Positions 1-12,841 of a stretch of DNA of 64,000 nucleotides are shown piece after piece. The stretch's first letter is position 1, and each line of letters starts with the position of its first letter. The position numbers and the translations under genes are program-made. The stretch is from Paralithodes platypus (taxonomy: Eukaryota > Arthropoda > Malacostraca > Decapoda > Lithodidae). Location of the stretch: positions 7,152,543 to 7,216,542 of the forward strand of contig CM064573.1 in the NCBI GenBank assembly GCA_032716605.1, given 5' to 3'. The notes beneath the pieces were generated by a model, which saw only the letters and a list, made by a program, of their open reading frames with translations, was not told where the DNA came from and searched no databases.

Positions 1-741
1 TTGGGTCACACTGTTGTTGTTACAACTATTATTGTTTGGGTCACACTGTTGTTGTTACACCTATTATTGTTTGGGTCACACTGTTGTTGTTACAACTATT
101 ATTGTTTGGGTCACACTGTTGTTGTTACACCTATTATTGTTTGGGTCACACTGTTGGGGTTACAACTATTATTGTTTGGGTCACACTGTTGCTGTTACAA
201 CTATTATTGTTTGGGTCACACTGTTGTGTACAACTACTATTGTTTGGGTCACACTGTTGTGGTTACAACTATTATTGTTTGGGTCACACTGTTGTGGTTA
301 CAACTATTATTGTTTGGGTCACACTGTTGTGGTTACAACTATTATTGTTTGGGTCACACTGTTGTGTACAACTACTATTGTTTGGGTCACACTGTTGTGG
401 TTACAACTATTATTGTTTGGGTCACACTGTTGTGGTTACAACTATTATTGTTTGGGTCACACTGTTGTGGTTACAACTATTATTGTTTGGGTCACACTGT
501 TGTGGTTACAACTATTATTGTTTGGGTCACACTGTTGTGGTTACAACTATTATTGTTTGGGTCACACTGTTGTGGTTACAACTATTATTGTTTGGGTCAC
601 ACTGTTGTGGTTACAACTATTATTGTTTGGGTCACACTGTTGTGGTTACACCTATTATTGTGTGGGTCACATTGTTGTGGTTACACTATTATTGTTTGGG
701 TCACACTGTTGTGGTTACAACTATTATTGTTTGGGTCACAG
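1..741. repeat. 35-bp minisatellite, about 21 copies
   Basis: A tandem array with a 35-bp unit that begins TTGGGTCACACTGTTG and ends CTATTATTGT. Two 33-bp variants carry TGTACAACTACT. Copies are nearly identical, and the window starts inside the array, so its true length is unknown. Because 35 is not a multiple of three, each forward frame cycles through the unit. All three forward frames stay open, giving three overlapping hydrophobic ORFs of 250-264 residues. These are a by-product of the repeat and not genes. Confidence 0.95.
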
Positions 742-2691
742 TGTGGGACCAACCACACTCAACAGGCCCTCACAGTTACATAATATGACCTCTAGGTATA
801 CAACATGACTGCTATCGTATATAGGTTACTACATATCTCCCCATAAAGGGTGCAGTAGGTAAAGTGGTCCCAGGGTAGGTCATAATCTCAGGTGGGGGTG
901 GCCTCAGGGGATCCACCAACGCCTCTCCTACATTACTTACCAGAAAATGTGGAGTCCTAGTATTATGAGGGTAAAGGTTATGTGCCGGGCAGACTCTATG
1001 ATGGTGGGGTCATGGTTACTTTGGGAGGGACTGGAAATTCATATACATTTTCAAAGTGGAGATAAGATAATATTTATACATTACAAATCATGTATATGTA
1101 TATGGTTTCCTCTAATTGTATTGTATTACTGACAATCTGAGCTCAGTACTACTGTATACGCATCCCGCGTTAACATTATCTTTCCAAAATCAGAATGCAA
1201 ATATGGGATATCTGACACTTTTTTTTCCTTTACACCGACACCTTTTTTACAAGTGACAGTCAGGATTCAGGCAGATTGATGGCGGGAAGTGCTAAAGGTT
1301 TATTATTTTACTGAATACATTTTACTGTATAAGCCTTACGTAAACAAATAATCGTACATAAATCTGCCTATTTGTGTATCTTTATATAACCAAGAAGTAT
1401 TGGGGGAGTTATAATAATTCAATAATTTGAGTTTATATAACTTGTTACCACATCAAATACTGCCATACCTTATACACCTTCAGCAACTAATGACCGATGA
1501 TAATAATTGTGCCCCGTTAGTTCACACTGAGCCATTACAGGTAATTGTCACGGACTGGCTATGTTGAAATATAGGTTTCACCATGGACATAATTAGGGGC
1601 TATAAATCCATTAATTCCCATAATGATATATGTGGTGACATTCCAGGAGGAATTTATTTGTGTGTAAAGTATTTAATACAGGACAGTAATTAAATTCACA
1701 GGTTATAATGTCTAAAGAGGAAACGTTAATATCACAAACGCTATAGTTACTTTGTAGGCTATTTACATACGATATCTTTTCAAACCCTCTTTTATAATAC
1801 TATACAGTAAAACTCATACACATAACCCTCTATAAAACCCTTGACGGTATAAAAGTCACTCCACAAATATGTCTATAGCAAACATAGAATCGTACTATTA
1901 TTTTTCGTTCTCTTTAGGAAGATTAATTGTTTCCCGATACAGATATTCAAATTCAGAGGAAATACAATTGCACCTTTTAGTCCTTCTTTTTCCAGTTCAG
2001 TATTATACTGACTGATATTAATCACCTGGCTGAAAGGAGCTGATAGACACGAGGGACAACAAGTGAAACAGATGTAGGGTAAAAGCAGCTCGGGGAAATG
2101 GGTATAGAAGACAGATTAGAATACAACAAATATATAAATAAGACAATTTGAAGTAAAATGCTAGCAGAATAGACAATACAAATAGTGTTACATTAACCCA
2201 GAGTCGTGATGTTGTTTTATAATTGTTTCTTTGGAGTGAATCAAAATGTGAAAGATAAAATACCTACTTTCATTTAGATCATTCGGAAACTATGCACATC
2301 AGCACTTTACGTCCCAAGATATTATTAGGAAATTAATAGGAAGTACCATGTTGGCAGTATTTCTTGTTTCACTCTTCAAAGTCCAGTTTATCAAGGGTGT
2401 TTGAAGAATTATAACAGCTCCATCCTTTACAGTCACAACATGCAGCTGTGCAATGAAGTCCATGTTTCCCTGTCATCTGTTCCCTTTCCTATGTTTCTTG
2501 TTGATCTTCCCTACTTCTTTAAGGGAGTACAGGATTGGGTACTGACTGATTGACAGTGATTCAATTATTGTAGTTAAGTTCAGATAGCATATAATATAGT
2601 TAGGTTAGGTTAGTATACGATAAGTTAGAAAAAGATAATTTGAATTTAAGTTGATTTAGTTTAGTTAAGATTATGATAGTGTCCAGTAAAG
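742..2691. other. Non-coding AT-rich stretch
   Basis: No gene, transposon protein or long repeat is recognisable. The only small feature seen is a GTTAGGTTAG-like run near 2600. Short ORFs, such as 947-1132, lack recognisable motifs. Confidence 0.5.
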
Positions 2692-2790
2692 AAATAATCC
2701 ATGTGAACAAACTGCCTGGGTGGGAAATAATTCATGTGGACAAACTGCCTGGGTGGGAAATAATCCATGTGGACAAACTGCACGGGTGGG
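2692..2790. repeat. 33-bp direct repeat, 3 copies
   Basis: Three head-to-tail copies of a 33-bp unit (AAATAATCCATGTG... ending CTGGGTGGG) with a few substitutions. The third copy has CACGGG in place of CCTGGG. Confidence 0.85.
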
Positions 2791-3271
2791 AAATAAGTTA
2801 CAAGTTAAATTAATCCATGATAAAATTCAAAGCTTTCTATATTGAAAGACAATACATATATTTTGAGATGGTTCAGAAAACACTGTGATCTACTTTTTCT
2901 TTTCTCGTTTACGTGTTGAAGCAAACTTGTGGGGTATTCTTGAAGTTGCTTCACCAAGTTTTCTATTTTTCTTCCCGGGAACCTCGGGGACGCTGCTCAC
3001 TCTTAGGTCGTCCTCCTTTTATTTGTTTAGTTGTGAATGTTCTCTTATTTTCTATGATGCAGCGTGTGTTTTATTTTATTACAATTCTTCACTAACAGTT
3101 CTCTCGAATTTAATGTGTCCGTACCTTTACAAAGTTAACAGTATTTTCGATATTATCCTGGCTTGGAAGATATTTTCTCTTGGAGGCATTTATGTATAGA
3201 CATATTATTTTATGTACATGCCATAAATATACTAGTGCATGTGTATGTGTATATACTCATGCACATACACC
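2791..3271. other. Non-coding stretch
   Basis: No recognisable feature. The ORFs here (2885-3199 plus) have no known motif. Confidence 0.4.
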
Positions 3272-3487
3272 TCAGCAGGAGGTGTATGTGTATGTAGTCA
3301 TCTGTCTACCTTCTAACGCTTGTACTGCACCATCTCTCCAGTTCATCCGAAGTCTTCCTCTCTCTACCTCCCTTGTAGCTGCCTCATATACTCTCTTTGT
3401 AAGCCTTTCATCTCCCATTTGTTCAACATGTCCATACCAGCACAGCACCCTTCTGTATTTGTAATCTGAGCAAATTGTAGACACCAA
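3272..3487 (-). pseudogene. RTE-like LINE C-terminal fragment
   Basis: The minus frame reads a motif string of the type LCWYGHVEQMGDERLTKRVYE followed by an Arg/Gly-rich GRLRMNWRDG segment. This segment lies downstream of the reverse transcriptase in RTE-like non-LTR retrotransposons. The same segment recurs at 53737-53964, 60411-60550 and 62850-62960 in this window, which supports the call independently of outside knowledge. Only about 70 codons survive. No RT core, endonuclease or tail is visible, so this is a dead fragment. The exact LINE clade is inferred. Confidence 0.7.
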
Positions 3488-3722
3488 TCGAGAAGGGTAA
3501 TATCCAGGGGAGGCATCATAGACATGTGATAAAGAGTTGCTGGAACTCCCGTCTCATTTGTCTGGTTTCCCTCACAGTTTCTGTTTGTTTTTCACCTACA
3601 TAGAAAGTAATCCAGCTACCCCTCACAAATACCTCCTCCTCCTATTCATTTCACTACACTAAACAAACCCATCATACATCTTCCCAATACACCAGAGATT
3701 CGTTTAAATAGTGATCATCACT

Positions 3723-3865
3723 TTAAAGTTTGGGGGAGACATTTGTTACAGCAATATGTTGTGTGAGAGTGACTGGAAAGTTTGAGCCATAGAAATTATA
3801 TTTCAGAAAAGTCGAAATCGGGAACATAAGAGCAAGTGCGTTTGTTGTGCACATACACACATTGT
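3723..3865 (-). pseudogene. LINE D endonuclease-domain remnant
   Basis: The minus frame shows a VCMCTTN...FYGSNFPVTL pattern. It resembles the part of Jockey/I-type APE endonucleases that reads like CAY-NNT...LWLKL in arthropod elements. The DNA at about 3766-3865 is also visibly related to 37040-37130: both share GTTTGAGCCA, then GTCGAA, GGAACA and ACATACACAC in the same order. Two decayed copies of one LINE endonuclease explain this. No intact catalytic residues can be claimed. Confidence 0.5.
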
Positions 3866-3889
3866 GGTCCTCAGTGTGGTGAACTTTGG

Positions 3890-5430
<1,541 letters not shown>

Positions 5431-6842
5431 AGTGGATAAAAAGTTGGCTTAGTGAAAGGAAACAACGAGTAGTTATTAATGGGGAAGCATCAACATGGAC
5501 CAATGTAACTAGTGGTGTACCTCAAAGATCAGTGCTGGGGTCAGTCCTTTTCCTAATTTACATTAACGACATAGATGAGGGTCTCACCTGAACAATCTCA
5601 AAGTTTACAGATGACACAAAAATCGCAAATACCGTACTGACAAATGAACATGTTGAAGATATGCTAAACAATCTAAACAAGCTTTCACAATAGGCTAAAA
5701 TCTGGCAAATGTGCTTCAATGAAGATAAGTGTAAAGTACTTCATATCAGATACTGCAATGAAAAAGCAGACTACTCGATGAATGGCACCCAGCTAAAGAG
5801 TGTAGACAGAGAAACCGATTCAGGAGTAACAATATCCAGTAACTTAAAACCAAGTCAACATTGTGCTGAAGTTGTTAAGAAGGCAAACCAAATTATAGGT
5901 TTCATAGGTAGATAATTTGAACATAATCAAAAGACATTATCCTCACCCTTTACAATTCATTAGTCCGCCCACTTTTGGAATACTGCGTTCAGTTCAGTTA
6001 CTATCAAAAAGATATAGACAAATTGGAATGAGTTCAACGTAGAGTTACCAAGATGATACCCTGTCTTCGGAACAAACCATACGAGGAACGTCTTATATCC
6101 ATTAACCAAGCGCAGATTGAGAGGTGACATTATTCAAGTTTTCAAGATCATTAAAGGTATCGACAACATTAACTGTAATAAATATTTTACGATTGACCGA
6201 TCAAACTACTTGCGGGGAAATGGCTGCAAAATCATTGGTAAATCATTCAACTCTAACGAATCCAAGAATGTCTTCTTCAATCGAGTTAACTTGTGGAATG
6301 GGCTTCCCCGAGATGTCATAGACTACAACACCTTTCAAAGTTCGCCTAGACAAGCACCTAGCCCTGAACCCAAGATTGATTGCATTTGTAATTGAATACA
6401 TATTTTCTTAGGCCGGAGTCACGGAGTCACAACGAGCCGTTTTTCGAGCAATTTTTACGGGCAATTATGGTCTGGCAGCTTAAAAAAGTACACTTTATCA
6501 GAATTCAGCTGCCTAACATACTCTACCTTCAATCTAGTTGCCGATACCAGTGCAAAAAAGGCCCGAAATATAAAGAGAACAAACTTGCTCATGGAAAATT
6601 GACGGAAAAAGCGCTCGTGTGACAGCAGCTTTAGTAGTGTTTGTTCAATAACCTAATAGATCTTAACATAATTTCCCCTGCCATGAACTAAGCCCCAAGG
6701 CAGCACTTCCTCCTCACATCTTTCCCACATTCTCTCCGTAATACTGTTGCAACTTGGAGCAGCAGTGTTTTGGAGGGCAAGTAACCTCGAGGGGTCGCAT
6801 GACCTGTTGTTGCTTGTTTTCCTTTGTACTCCTTTGTACTCT
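5431..6842 (+). mobile_element. LINE A copy 1, 5'-truncated, decayed
   Basis: This is a non-LTR retrotransposon fragment beginning inside the RT domain with [20 protein letters not shown] motif [10 protein letters not shown] appears where the family has GVPQGSVLGP. The catalytic DD survives in FTDDTK. Connection-region motifs follow: DKCKVLHI, SSNLKPSQ, RRLRGDIIQVFKIIKG and FFNRV-LWNGLPRDVID, with the coding region ending near 6395. In-frame stops (after GLT, LSQ and IGR) and several frameshifts show it is dead. The 3' end has two CTTTGTACTC units and then runs into (CT)n at 6839-6855. The 3' UTR carries an extra TIR element at 6411-6630. The RT looks CR1/Jockey-group; that placement is an inference. 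Confidence 0.9.
6411..6630. mobile_element. Small TIR element in LINE A 3' UTR
   Basis: This 220-bp stretch is absent from the 3' UTRs of the other LINE A copies. Its ends are imperfect inverted repeats of roughly 30 bp. The left end reads GTCACAACGAGCCGTTTTTC from 6425; the reverse complement of the right end reads GTCACACGAGCGCTTTTTCC. It encodes nothing recognisable, so it looks like a MITE. A target duplication is unclear, although TTAG occurs on both sides. The superfamily is undetermined. Confidence 0.6.
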
Positions 6843-6855
6843 CTCTCTCTCTCTC

Positions 6856-7120
6856 CTCAGCGTGCCATCCTCACCCATCCCTAATTAATAGAAACAAGTG
6901 AGTTAGATTGAACCAGGTCGAGGGAAATGAAGGGTGTAATAGACCAAAACCTGTAGGAATTGTAATGTAGAAAAGGGAGTCTTTTGGTGCCTATTTCCAG
7001 GTGTTATTTATTGCTGTGGATTAAGTCATTCATCTACATTGACAGTATTACCTTTTATATGTGGCCAGGCTAATAGTATTTACAGTATATGTTCGCGCTA
7101 GCAAGTTTATTAGACTGTAT

Positions 7121-7152
<32 letters not shown>

Positions 7153-8200
7153 GATGAGTGGGTGTGTGTGTGGAAAGGGGGGGGGGGGGGGGCATAGGTA
7201 GGTCTGTATAATTTATTCATCAAATACTCGCCGAACTGTGATTTTTTTCGAGAATGGAAGATATAGGAGTCATGATAGTAGTAAAAAGGGAGGGAAGGTT
7301 AAATGTAAACAAAATGAGATATTGTAGAGACAAATGGCAGGAAAGGGTTATATATTAAATGGGTGTGATATGTGTTATTTAGAGGGATTAATAACACAGG
7401 TCTACATAAAAGCATGTGAGCAACACAGATAATGATAAGGGAATGATTGATATATTACGTTGTAAATAGAAACATTGCATTCTCTCTCTTTCTTTCTTTA
7501 TGATGTACTACACTTCCTTTAGCAGATATAATCTTGCTATAACAGATCTAATACTGTATAACGGTTCATAGAAACCATTCCAGAAGTACACAATATGTTA
7601 CAAACAAGGTGCACTAACTTATTGGTTAAGATAAGGATAAAATCTCTATAGATGGTTTGGCAGCCTTTTCAACCTTACTATCCATTAATCTCACACACTT
7701 CACCGTCAACCTCTCAACTTATTATGGATCTTTTCACGCGCCACACTTTACCATCATAATGTTTTTCTTCAGATTTTAGGTCAACAATATTAGAGGCGGG
7801 TAATGGTGAACAGCGAATATGGTCGCTATAATCAGTATTTTTATTTACTATATGATAAATGTGAGACTGAAAAACACGCTGACTTCATCCACGTGGGTAA
7901 ATGATGTGGCTACATATAAGTAAACGTTGTATATTATATTATTTTAATTGTATATTTTAACATGTCGTTAAGTATTAGCTATTATCGACGTTTTCTATTT
8001 AAAAATTCCCGTTTGCAATCTTTTAATCTCCTTGAAATACATAACAATCCTACTACCGTCAGACAATGTTAGTTAAGTAGTGTACTACCTATTTACAACT
8101 GTTGCCTTAATATTAAACCTTATATTACAAGATAGTTATTATAGTTACCCCCCAGGGGGTAAGGGGGCCTTCATCTAATGGTGGAGGAAAAAAAAATATG
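6856..8200. other. Non-coding stretch with GA and G tracts
   Basis: Holds (GA)n at 7121-7157, a G-run near 7179-7192, and otherwise AT-rich sequence with no recognised gene. Confidence 0.5.
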
Positions 8201-8690
8201 CCTCACGCATCCTACTGCGTGTGTCGTACAAGGCGACTAATAGGGGGGATGGAGATAGACTTGTGGACCAACAGCCATTACTATGCAATAAAGTTTTTAT
8301 CTTAGCACTATCTTAGTATGGCACTGCCGAGGCTGGTGGGGTGCGGATAGGGGTCACAGGGGACTGAGTCTTACCTGGGCGCTGTTTGGCACCACACCTA
8401 ATGTCGGCAACAGTATTTGTATGTTGGAGCAGTGTTGGGGCAGGACTTTATTATTCTATAGTCCAAATTGCCTAATATACAGTAGAGTCTTGTTATGGTG
8501 CTGTCTTTTTGTAACACTGTTAAGGCTGATTTGGATGCAGATTCTGCAGGCACAAGTGTTGCAGGGGGACTCTGTTGAGTTTTACTGAGGCTCGGTTAGC
8601 ACTATACCAACATCAGCCACAGTGATGACTGTGGGGCAGTGCTGTGGCGGGACTTTATTGTACTACAGTACACTCCAACTACTGAAAGGC
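8200..8690. repeat. GC-richer repeat with internal duplication
   Basis: Begins near CCTCACGCATCCTACTGCGTG followed by ACAAGGCGACTAATAGGGG. It contains two imperfect copies of a segment of about 170 bp, at 8310-8460 and 8485-8665. Each runs TATGGYRCTG ... GTCGGCAACAG or ATCAGCCACAG ... GGGRCAGTG/GGGGCAGG ... GGACTTTATT. It looks like a decayed interspersed repeat; the class is unknown. Confidence 0.5.
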
Positions 8691-9186
8691 AAAACCTGTC
8701 TGAACCGTTACAATGCATGTAAAACCATTTTATGTACAGTATGTATGTATATGTTTAGGATCGTAGCTGGCATGAGATAAATAACAAATAAATGTGATTG
8801 AACATTATTAGCTACCTCAATACATTTCCACATGAATACAAGTATTGTGATCAATCAATCATGGCTGTCAAAGTGATGGTATTAGTTCGGTAAATTGTGT
8901 TTGGCTCCCAGCGATATATTGTTGGATGTCAGTCTTTGATGGTACATAGTCTGTCTGACACATTAGTTATGTCACACCGGAACACTGGTTGGTTAATTGT
9001 GTACGGTCATTGTTAAATTACATATACGATAATTATCATAGTTAAAAAATTGTTATATTATACAGTATAATTGTTACCTTACGCCTGGGGAACAACAACA
9101 ACAACAACTAATGCTCTCATGCGTAGTGATAATATACAGGACACATTTGCATACAACATGTAGGCATAAGCATATGCCAGCCAATA

Positions 9187-9335
<149 letters not shown>

Positions 9336-9718
9336 TTTTGGGGCAGAGAAAACCTTGTTACCTTTAATGCTTCCAAAACCCAATTTCTCCATCTATCTAC
9401 CCGTAAGGAACTCCCAGTGGACTATCCCTTATTCTTCAACAATACAAAAATCAATTCTTCATCTTCTCTCAATATTCTTGGTGTCTCTTTTTCTTCTGCT
9501 CTCAGTTGGAAGGACCATATTACCAGTCTTGCTAAGGCAGCCTCCCAGAAGCTGGGTGTGCTCAACCACCTTTGGGGGTTCTTTTCCCCTGCACAGCTTC
9601 TTTCTCTGTACAGGGGCATAGTGCGTCCTTGTATTGAGTATTGTTCACATGTGTGGAGAGGTTCCTCTCACACCGCTCTCCTAGACAAAGTTGAGAGGAA
9701 GGCCTTTCGTATCATTAA

Positions 9719-10196
9719 CACTCCACGAGTGACTAGGTCGGTACCTTCTACTACCTGCCAAGCGGGTGGATTTACCCTAAACGAGCTTATTTCCGTGCTC
9801 TTTTTCATGCATAAACAAGAGCCAGAACGTAATACAAGTATGTATCCGTGAAAGGGCGATAATTGAGCTTTCCAATGACACTAGAACCATCCTTCTACGA
9901 CCACTGGTTATCTTGCAACGATCGTGCAACACAAAGGGAAAATTGCTAAAATACAGTAATTTCCTTACATAATTCCCTGTCTAGCGAGGTAGTGAGTGTG
10001 GATGTGTATGGAGGTGTGCCCAGTGCTGGCGCGGGAGCCGTCCCGAACGGTCAGAGTCAACCTACACTCCTCCCACCGCTCGGAGTCTCTCTCAGAGCCA
10101 ATTATGTGCTCAAAATTGCTACCGACTTAAGGCGGTCCCCGCCACATTGTCCTTGGTTCTCTAGACCGCCTTAAGTCGGGCCCCGCCAATAAGGGG
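9719..10196 (+). mobile_element. TTAA-flanked piggyBac-like MITE, copy 1
   Basis: A 478-bp non-coding insertion flanked by TTAA at 9715-9718 and 10197-10200. It interrupts the LINE D reading frame, which is exact once the insert and one TTAA are removed. It aligns along its length with 14040-14519 and, inverted, with 37866-38344. Shared internal blocks include GAGCTTTCCAATGACAC and CAACGATCGTGCAACAC. The right end, reverse complemented, is CCCCTTATTGGCGG; the left end is the most diverged. There is no transposase ORF. TTAA duplication and CCY-type ends are characteristic of piggyBac-superfamily elements; that assignment is an inference. Confidence 0.85.
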
Positions 10197-10567
10197 TTAA
10201 CTCCCGTCCACTCACCAACTCTCTGCAATCTCTCTTTCTCCGCCGCAATGTTGCATCTCTCACTATTCTATCGCTACTATAATAATCAGTGTTCCTCAGA
10301 GCTTTCCCAGTGTATACCACCTCCTTTACGTAGGGCACGTGGTACCCGTCTTGCAACTCAATCCCACCCCTACTCTGTGTAACTCTCCAACCCGAGAGTG
10401 AAACCTTACTCTCAGTCTTTCTTCTATTCAACAGCTGAGCTCTGGAACTCTCTCCCAGAATCAGTCTTTCCCTCTTCCTATGACTTACATTGCTTCAAAC
10501 TCCGTGTGTCCAGGCATTTTGGCTCGAACGTCCCTTGATTTTGGCCCTGTCACTCTTTCAACTATGG

Positions 10568-10607
10568 GGGAGGCACTCGCTATAGGCAGTTCTGCCTTTT
10601 GCCTCCC
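10568..10607 (+). other. Stem-loop in LINE D 3' UTR
   Basis: Outer arms GGGAGGC and GCCTCCC enclose an inner perfect hairpin AGGCAGTTCTGCCT (10584-10597). It lies just upstream of the A-rich tail, where LINE RTs often recognise RNA structure. Confidence 0.6.
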
Positions 10608-10640
10608 TCAATCACATAGGAAAAAAAATAATAATAATAT

Positions 10641-11440
10641 GAACTAGTAGACTAATAATATGAACTAGTAGACCAGATATATCGAGTCCTAAATGGACGC
10701 CATGGCGTTTTTTGTGTGGTTTTACCAAATTTTGTGCAGGGCTTAAGGACGCAATGGCCTCCAGATGTGCGCCAGGGCAAAATTAGCTCAGGACGCCATG
10801 ACATCCATACGTGTGCGAAAGGGTTAATGCTTACTGTTTTGTGTCGTTAGTCGGGATGGACGGTTTTGCTGCAATCGTATTTTGAATAGCTTACTTATAG
10901 GCAGCCTCTAAACTTAAGGGAGTACATCAAAAATAGAGTACTGAGCTACCCATGGGAACTATTCATACTGTTCATAGTATTTTCATTTTGTAGTGGAGTT
11001 GTTCAAACTTAGAACAACGTTCGACCAGATGCAGTGAAAAGGAAACATGTCATATTGTACAGGAACGAATTGTGAATACAAAAGTTTTGTTTACGAATGC
11101 ATGTCATGTTTCCCCCAAGTATGTAAAATCAATGCTATAGTTATAATTTGGTCTAAACTTCTAAAGGATAGGTACATAATATGTTGATTAAAAACATTAT
11201 AAGCGTAGTAATTAGTAAATAATGTTTCCACGTTTTGTATAAACTCGTTTTCTTCATAAAGTTTGCTAACACCTGCCAACCTTACCCATATAATATTAGT
11301 TAATATATTGTCTGATAACACAACTACTCCAACTACCTTAACATTGTTAATATATGTTTTTCAAAATTCAGGAGGTTATGAGTTTGTCCACTTTTGTCTG
11401 TGTGTGTGTGTGGTTTTTTTTTTTGGGGTGGTGGTCTGTA
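10641..11440. other. Non-coding, short duplications
   Basis: Begins with a roughly 20-bp tandem duplication (AATATGAACTAGTAGAC twice). Three degenerate GGACGCMATGRC motifs follow at 10693-10805, with AAAGGGTTAA at 10818-10827. The remainder has no recognised feature. Confidence 0.4.
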
Positions 11441-11577
11441 AATAAGATATCTCCACAAGTTATATACCGATTTTCACGAAATTTGGGCGGCAGATAGCAT
11501 ATGCGCCAATGAACTAATGATTCAATATAGGAGGTGATTGGTAGAGTGCTTACCTCCGCCATTGTAGGCAGCTAAGT
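11441..11577. repeat. Old interspersed repeat, left of LINE B
   Basis: AAGTTATATACCGATTTTCA ... GGGCGGCAGATAGCATATG ... is related to the sequence right of LINE B at 12831-12910 (TATGAACCGATGTTCA ... GGTGGGCAGATAGGATAT). Before the LINE inserted, the two formed a diverged tandem pair about 125 bp apart. Confidence 0.55.
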
Positions 11578-11588
11578 TATGAACCTAT

Positions 11589-12834
11589 AGGTTGAGGTTG
11601 AGGCACATGGAATAGGAGGATCGTTGTTGGGATGGATTAGGTCATGGCTAATTGGTAGGAAACAGAGAGTCAGCATAAATGGTACCAAGTCAGAGTGGGG
11701 AGCAGTCAAAAGTGGTGTCCCCCAGGGATCGGTATTAGGTCCCCTGTTGATTCTTATATACATAAATGACCTAGATTTAGGTATAACTAGTAGGATAAGT
11801 AAATTCGCAGACGATACTAAAATGGGGAGATCAATTGATTCAGATAGCGATATAGAGTGCCTCCAAAGGGATCTAGATACCTTACACGAATGGTCAGTAA
11901 ATTGGCAGATGAAGTTTAACATTGACAAATGCAAGGTATTAAAGATAGGGAAGATGCATACAAATGTTAAATATAAACTAGCTAATTTAGAATTAGAAAA
12001 TTCAGACTGTGAGAAAGATCTAGGTGTGTTTGTTAGCAATGATTTGAAGCCTAGAAAACAGTGTATAAGCGTTCGTAATAAGGCAAACAGGATTCTCGGG
12101 TTCATCTCTAGGAGTGTGAGTAACAGAACTGCTGATGTTATCTTAAAACTTTACTTGTCATTAGTGAGACCCCATATGGATTATGCTGTCCAATTTTGGT
12201 GTCCTTATTACAGAATGGACATAGATTCATTGGAGAGAGTACAGCGTAGAATGACAAAAATGATCCATAATATTAGAAATCTTTCGTATGAAGAAAGGTT
12301 GAAGAAATTAGGTTTACATTCGTTAGAGAGACGCAGAGTTAGAGGGGATATGATAGAGGTGTTCAAGTGGGTTAGTGGGATTAACAAAGGGGACATGACA
12401 AATGTACTAAAGCTCAGTGATAGCGAAAGAACTCGTACCAATGGTTTCAAATTAGATAAATTTCGTTTCAGAAAAGATATAGGCAAATATTGGTTTGGTA
12501 ACAGAGTTGTAGATGGGTGGAATGGACTACCAAGTGCTATAGTGGGGTCTAAAACGGTAGGGAGCTTTAAGATAAAATTGGATAAGCATATGGACGAGAA
12601 GGGTCGAGTGTGAAGGGGGATCAGCCGGGTTGGGCCAATCAGCACTCTGCATACCCCCATAATCCTGCGTTAATCTCTAACCGTTATGGTAAGATGATCC
12701 TCAGGGTATTAGAGTGTTGAGCCTATAATTGGGCTTTGTAATTGAACTGGGGTTGTGTGGGACAGGGATCTGCCTTGCTTAGGCCAATCGGCTTTCTGCA
12801 GACTCCCATTTTCTTATGTTCTTATGTTCTTATG
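11589..12834 (+). mobile_element. LINE B copy, 5'-truncated
   Basis: A CR1/Jockey-group non-LTR element. It starts inside the RT domain and ends in three TTCTTATG units at 12811-12834, an octamer tail resembling that of CR1-type elements. The candidate target duplication is TATGAACCTAT at 11578-11588 and TATGAACCGAT at 12831-12841, with one mismatch and overlapping the tail. The 3' UTR runs from 12614 and contains no other element. Confidence 0.9.
11598..12613 (+). CDS. LINE B reverse transcriptase, 3' part (5'-truncated ORF)
   Basis: An uninterrupted frame of about 338 codons. Homology starts before the first ATG, at AHGIGGSLLGWIRSWL, so the Met at 11624 is not a real start. Order of motifs: RKQRVSINGTKSEW; GVPQGSVLGPLL (RT motif B); KFADDTK with both catalytic Asp (motif C); DKCKVLKIGK; KDLGVFVSNDLKP; ANRILGFI; LVRPHMDYAVQFW; LERVQRR; RRRVRGDMIEVFKW; NRVVDGWNGLP; then GSFKIKLDKHM close to the stop. 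The endonuclease and RT fingers are missing, so it cannot be autonomous. The open frame suggests a fairly young insertion. Probable role in an intact element: target-primed reverse transcription. Confidence 0.85.
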
Positions 12835-12841
12835 AACCGAT

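Larger units (their letters stand above)
9336..10640 (+). mobile_element. LINE D 3' part, interrupted by TTAA element
   Basis: A 5'-truncated Jockey/I-type LINE. Segment 1 (about 9336-9718) reads [66 protein letters not shown] and VERKAFRIIN. Segment 2 (10201-10540) continues with RPLTNSLQSLFLRRNVASL, STAELWNSLPESVFPSSYD and RVSRHFGSNVP. The two join in frame at Asn-Ser when the 478-bp insertion at 9719-10196 and one TTAA are disregarded. One stop (TAA, near 10380) interrupts segment 2. The 3' UTR has a stem-loop at 10568-10607, and the element ends in an A-rich/AAT tail at about 10619-10640. Confidence 0.9.

Noticed and set aside
10680..10827. Fourth TTAA element ending AAAGGGTTAA
   Set aside because: No matching left end or left TTAA; kept only as a note.
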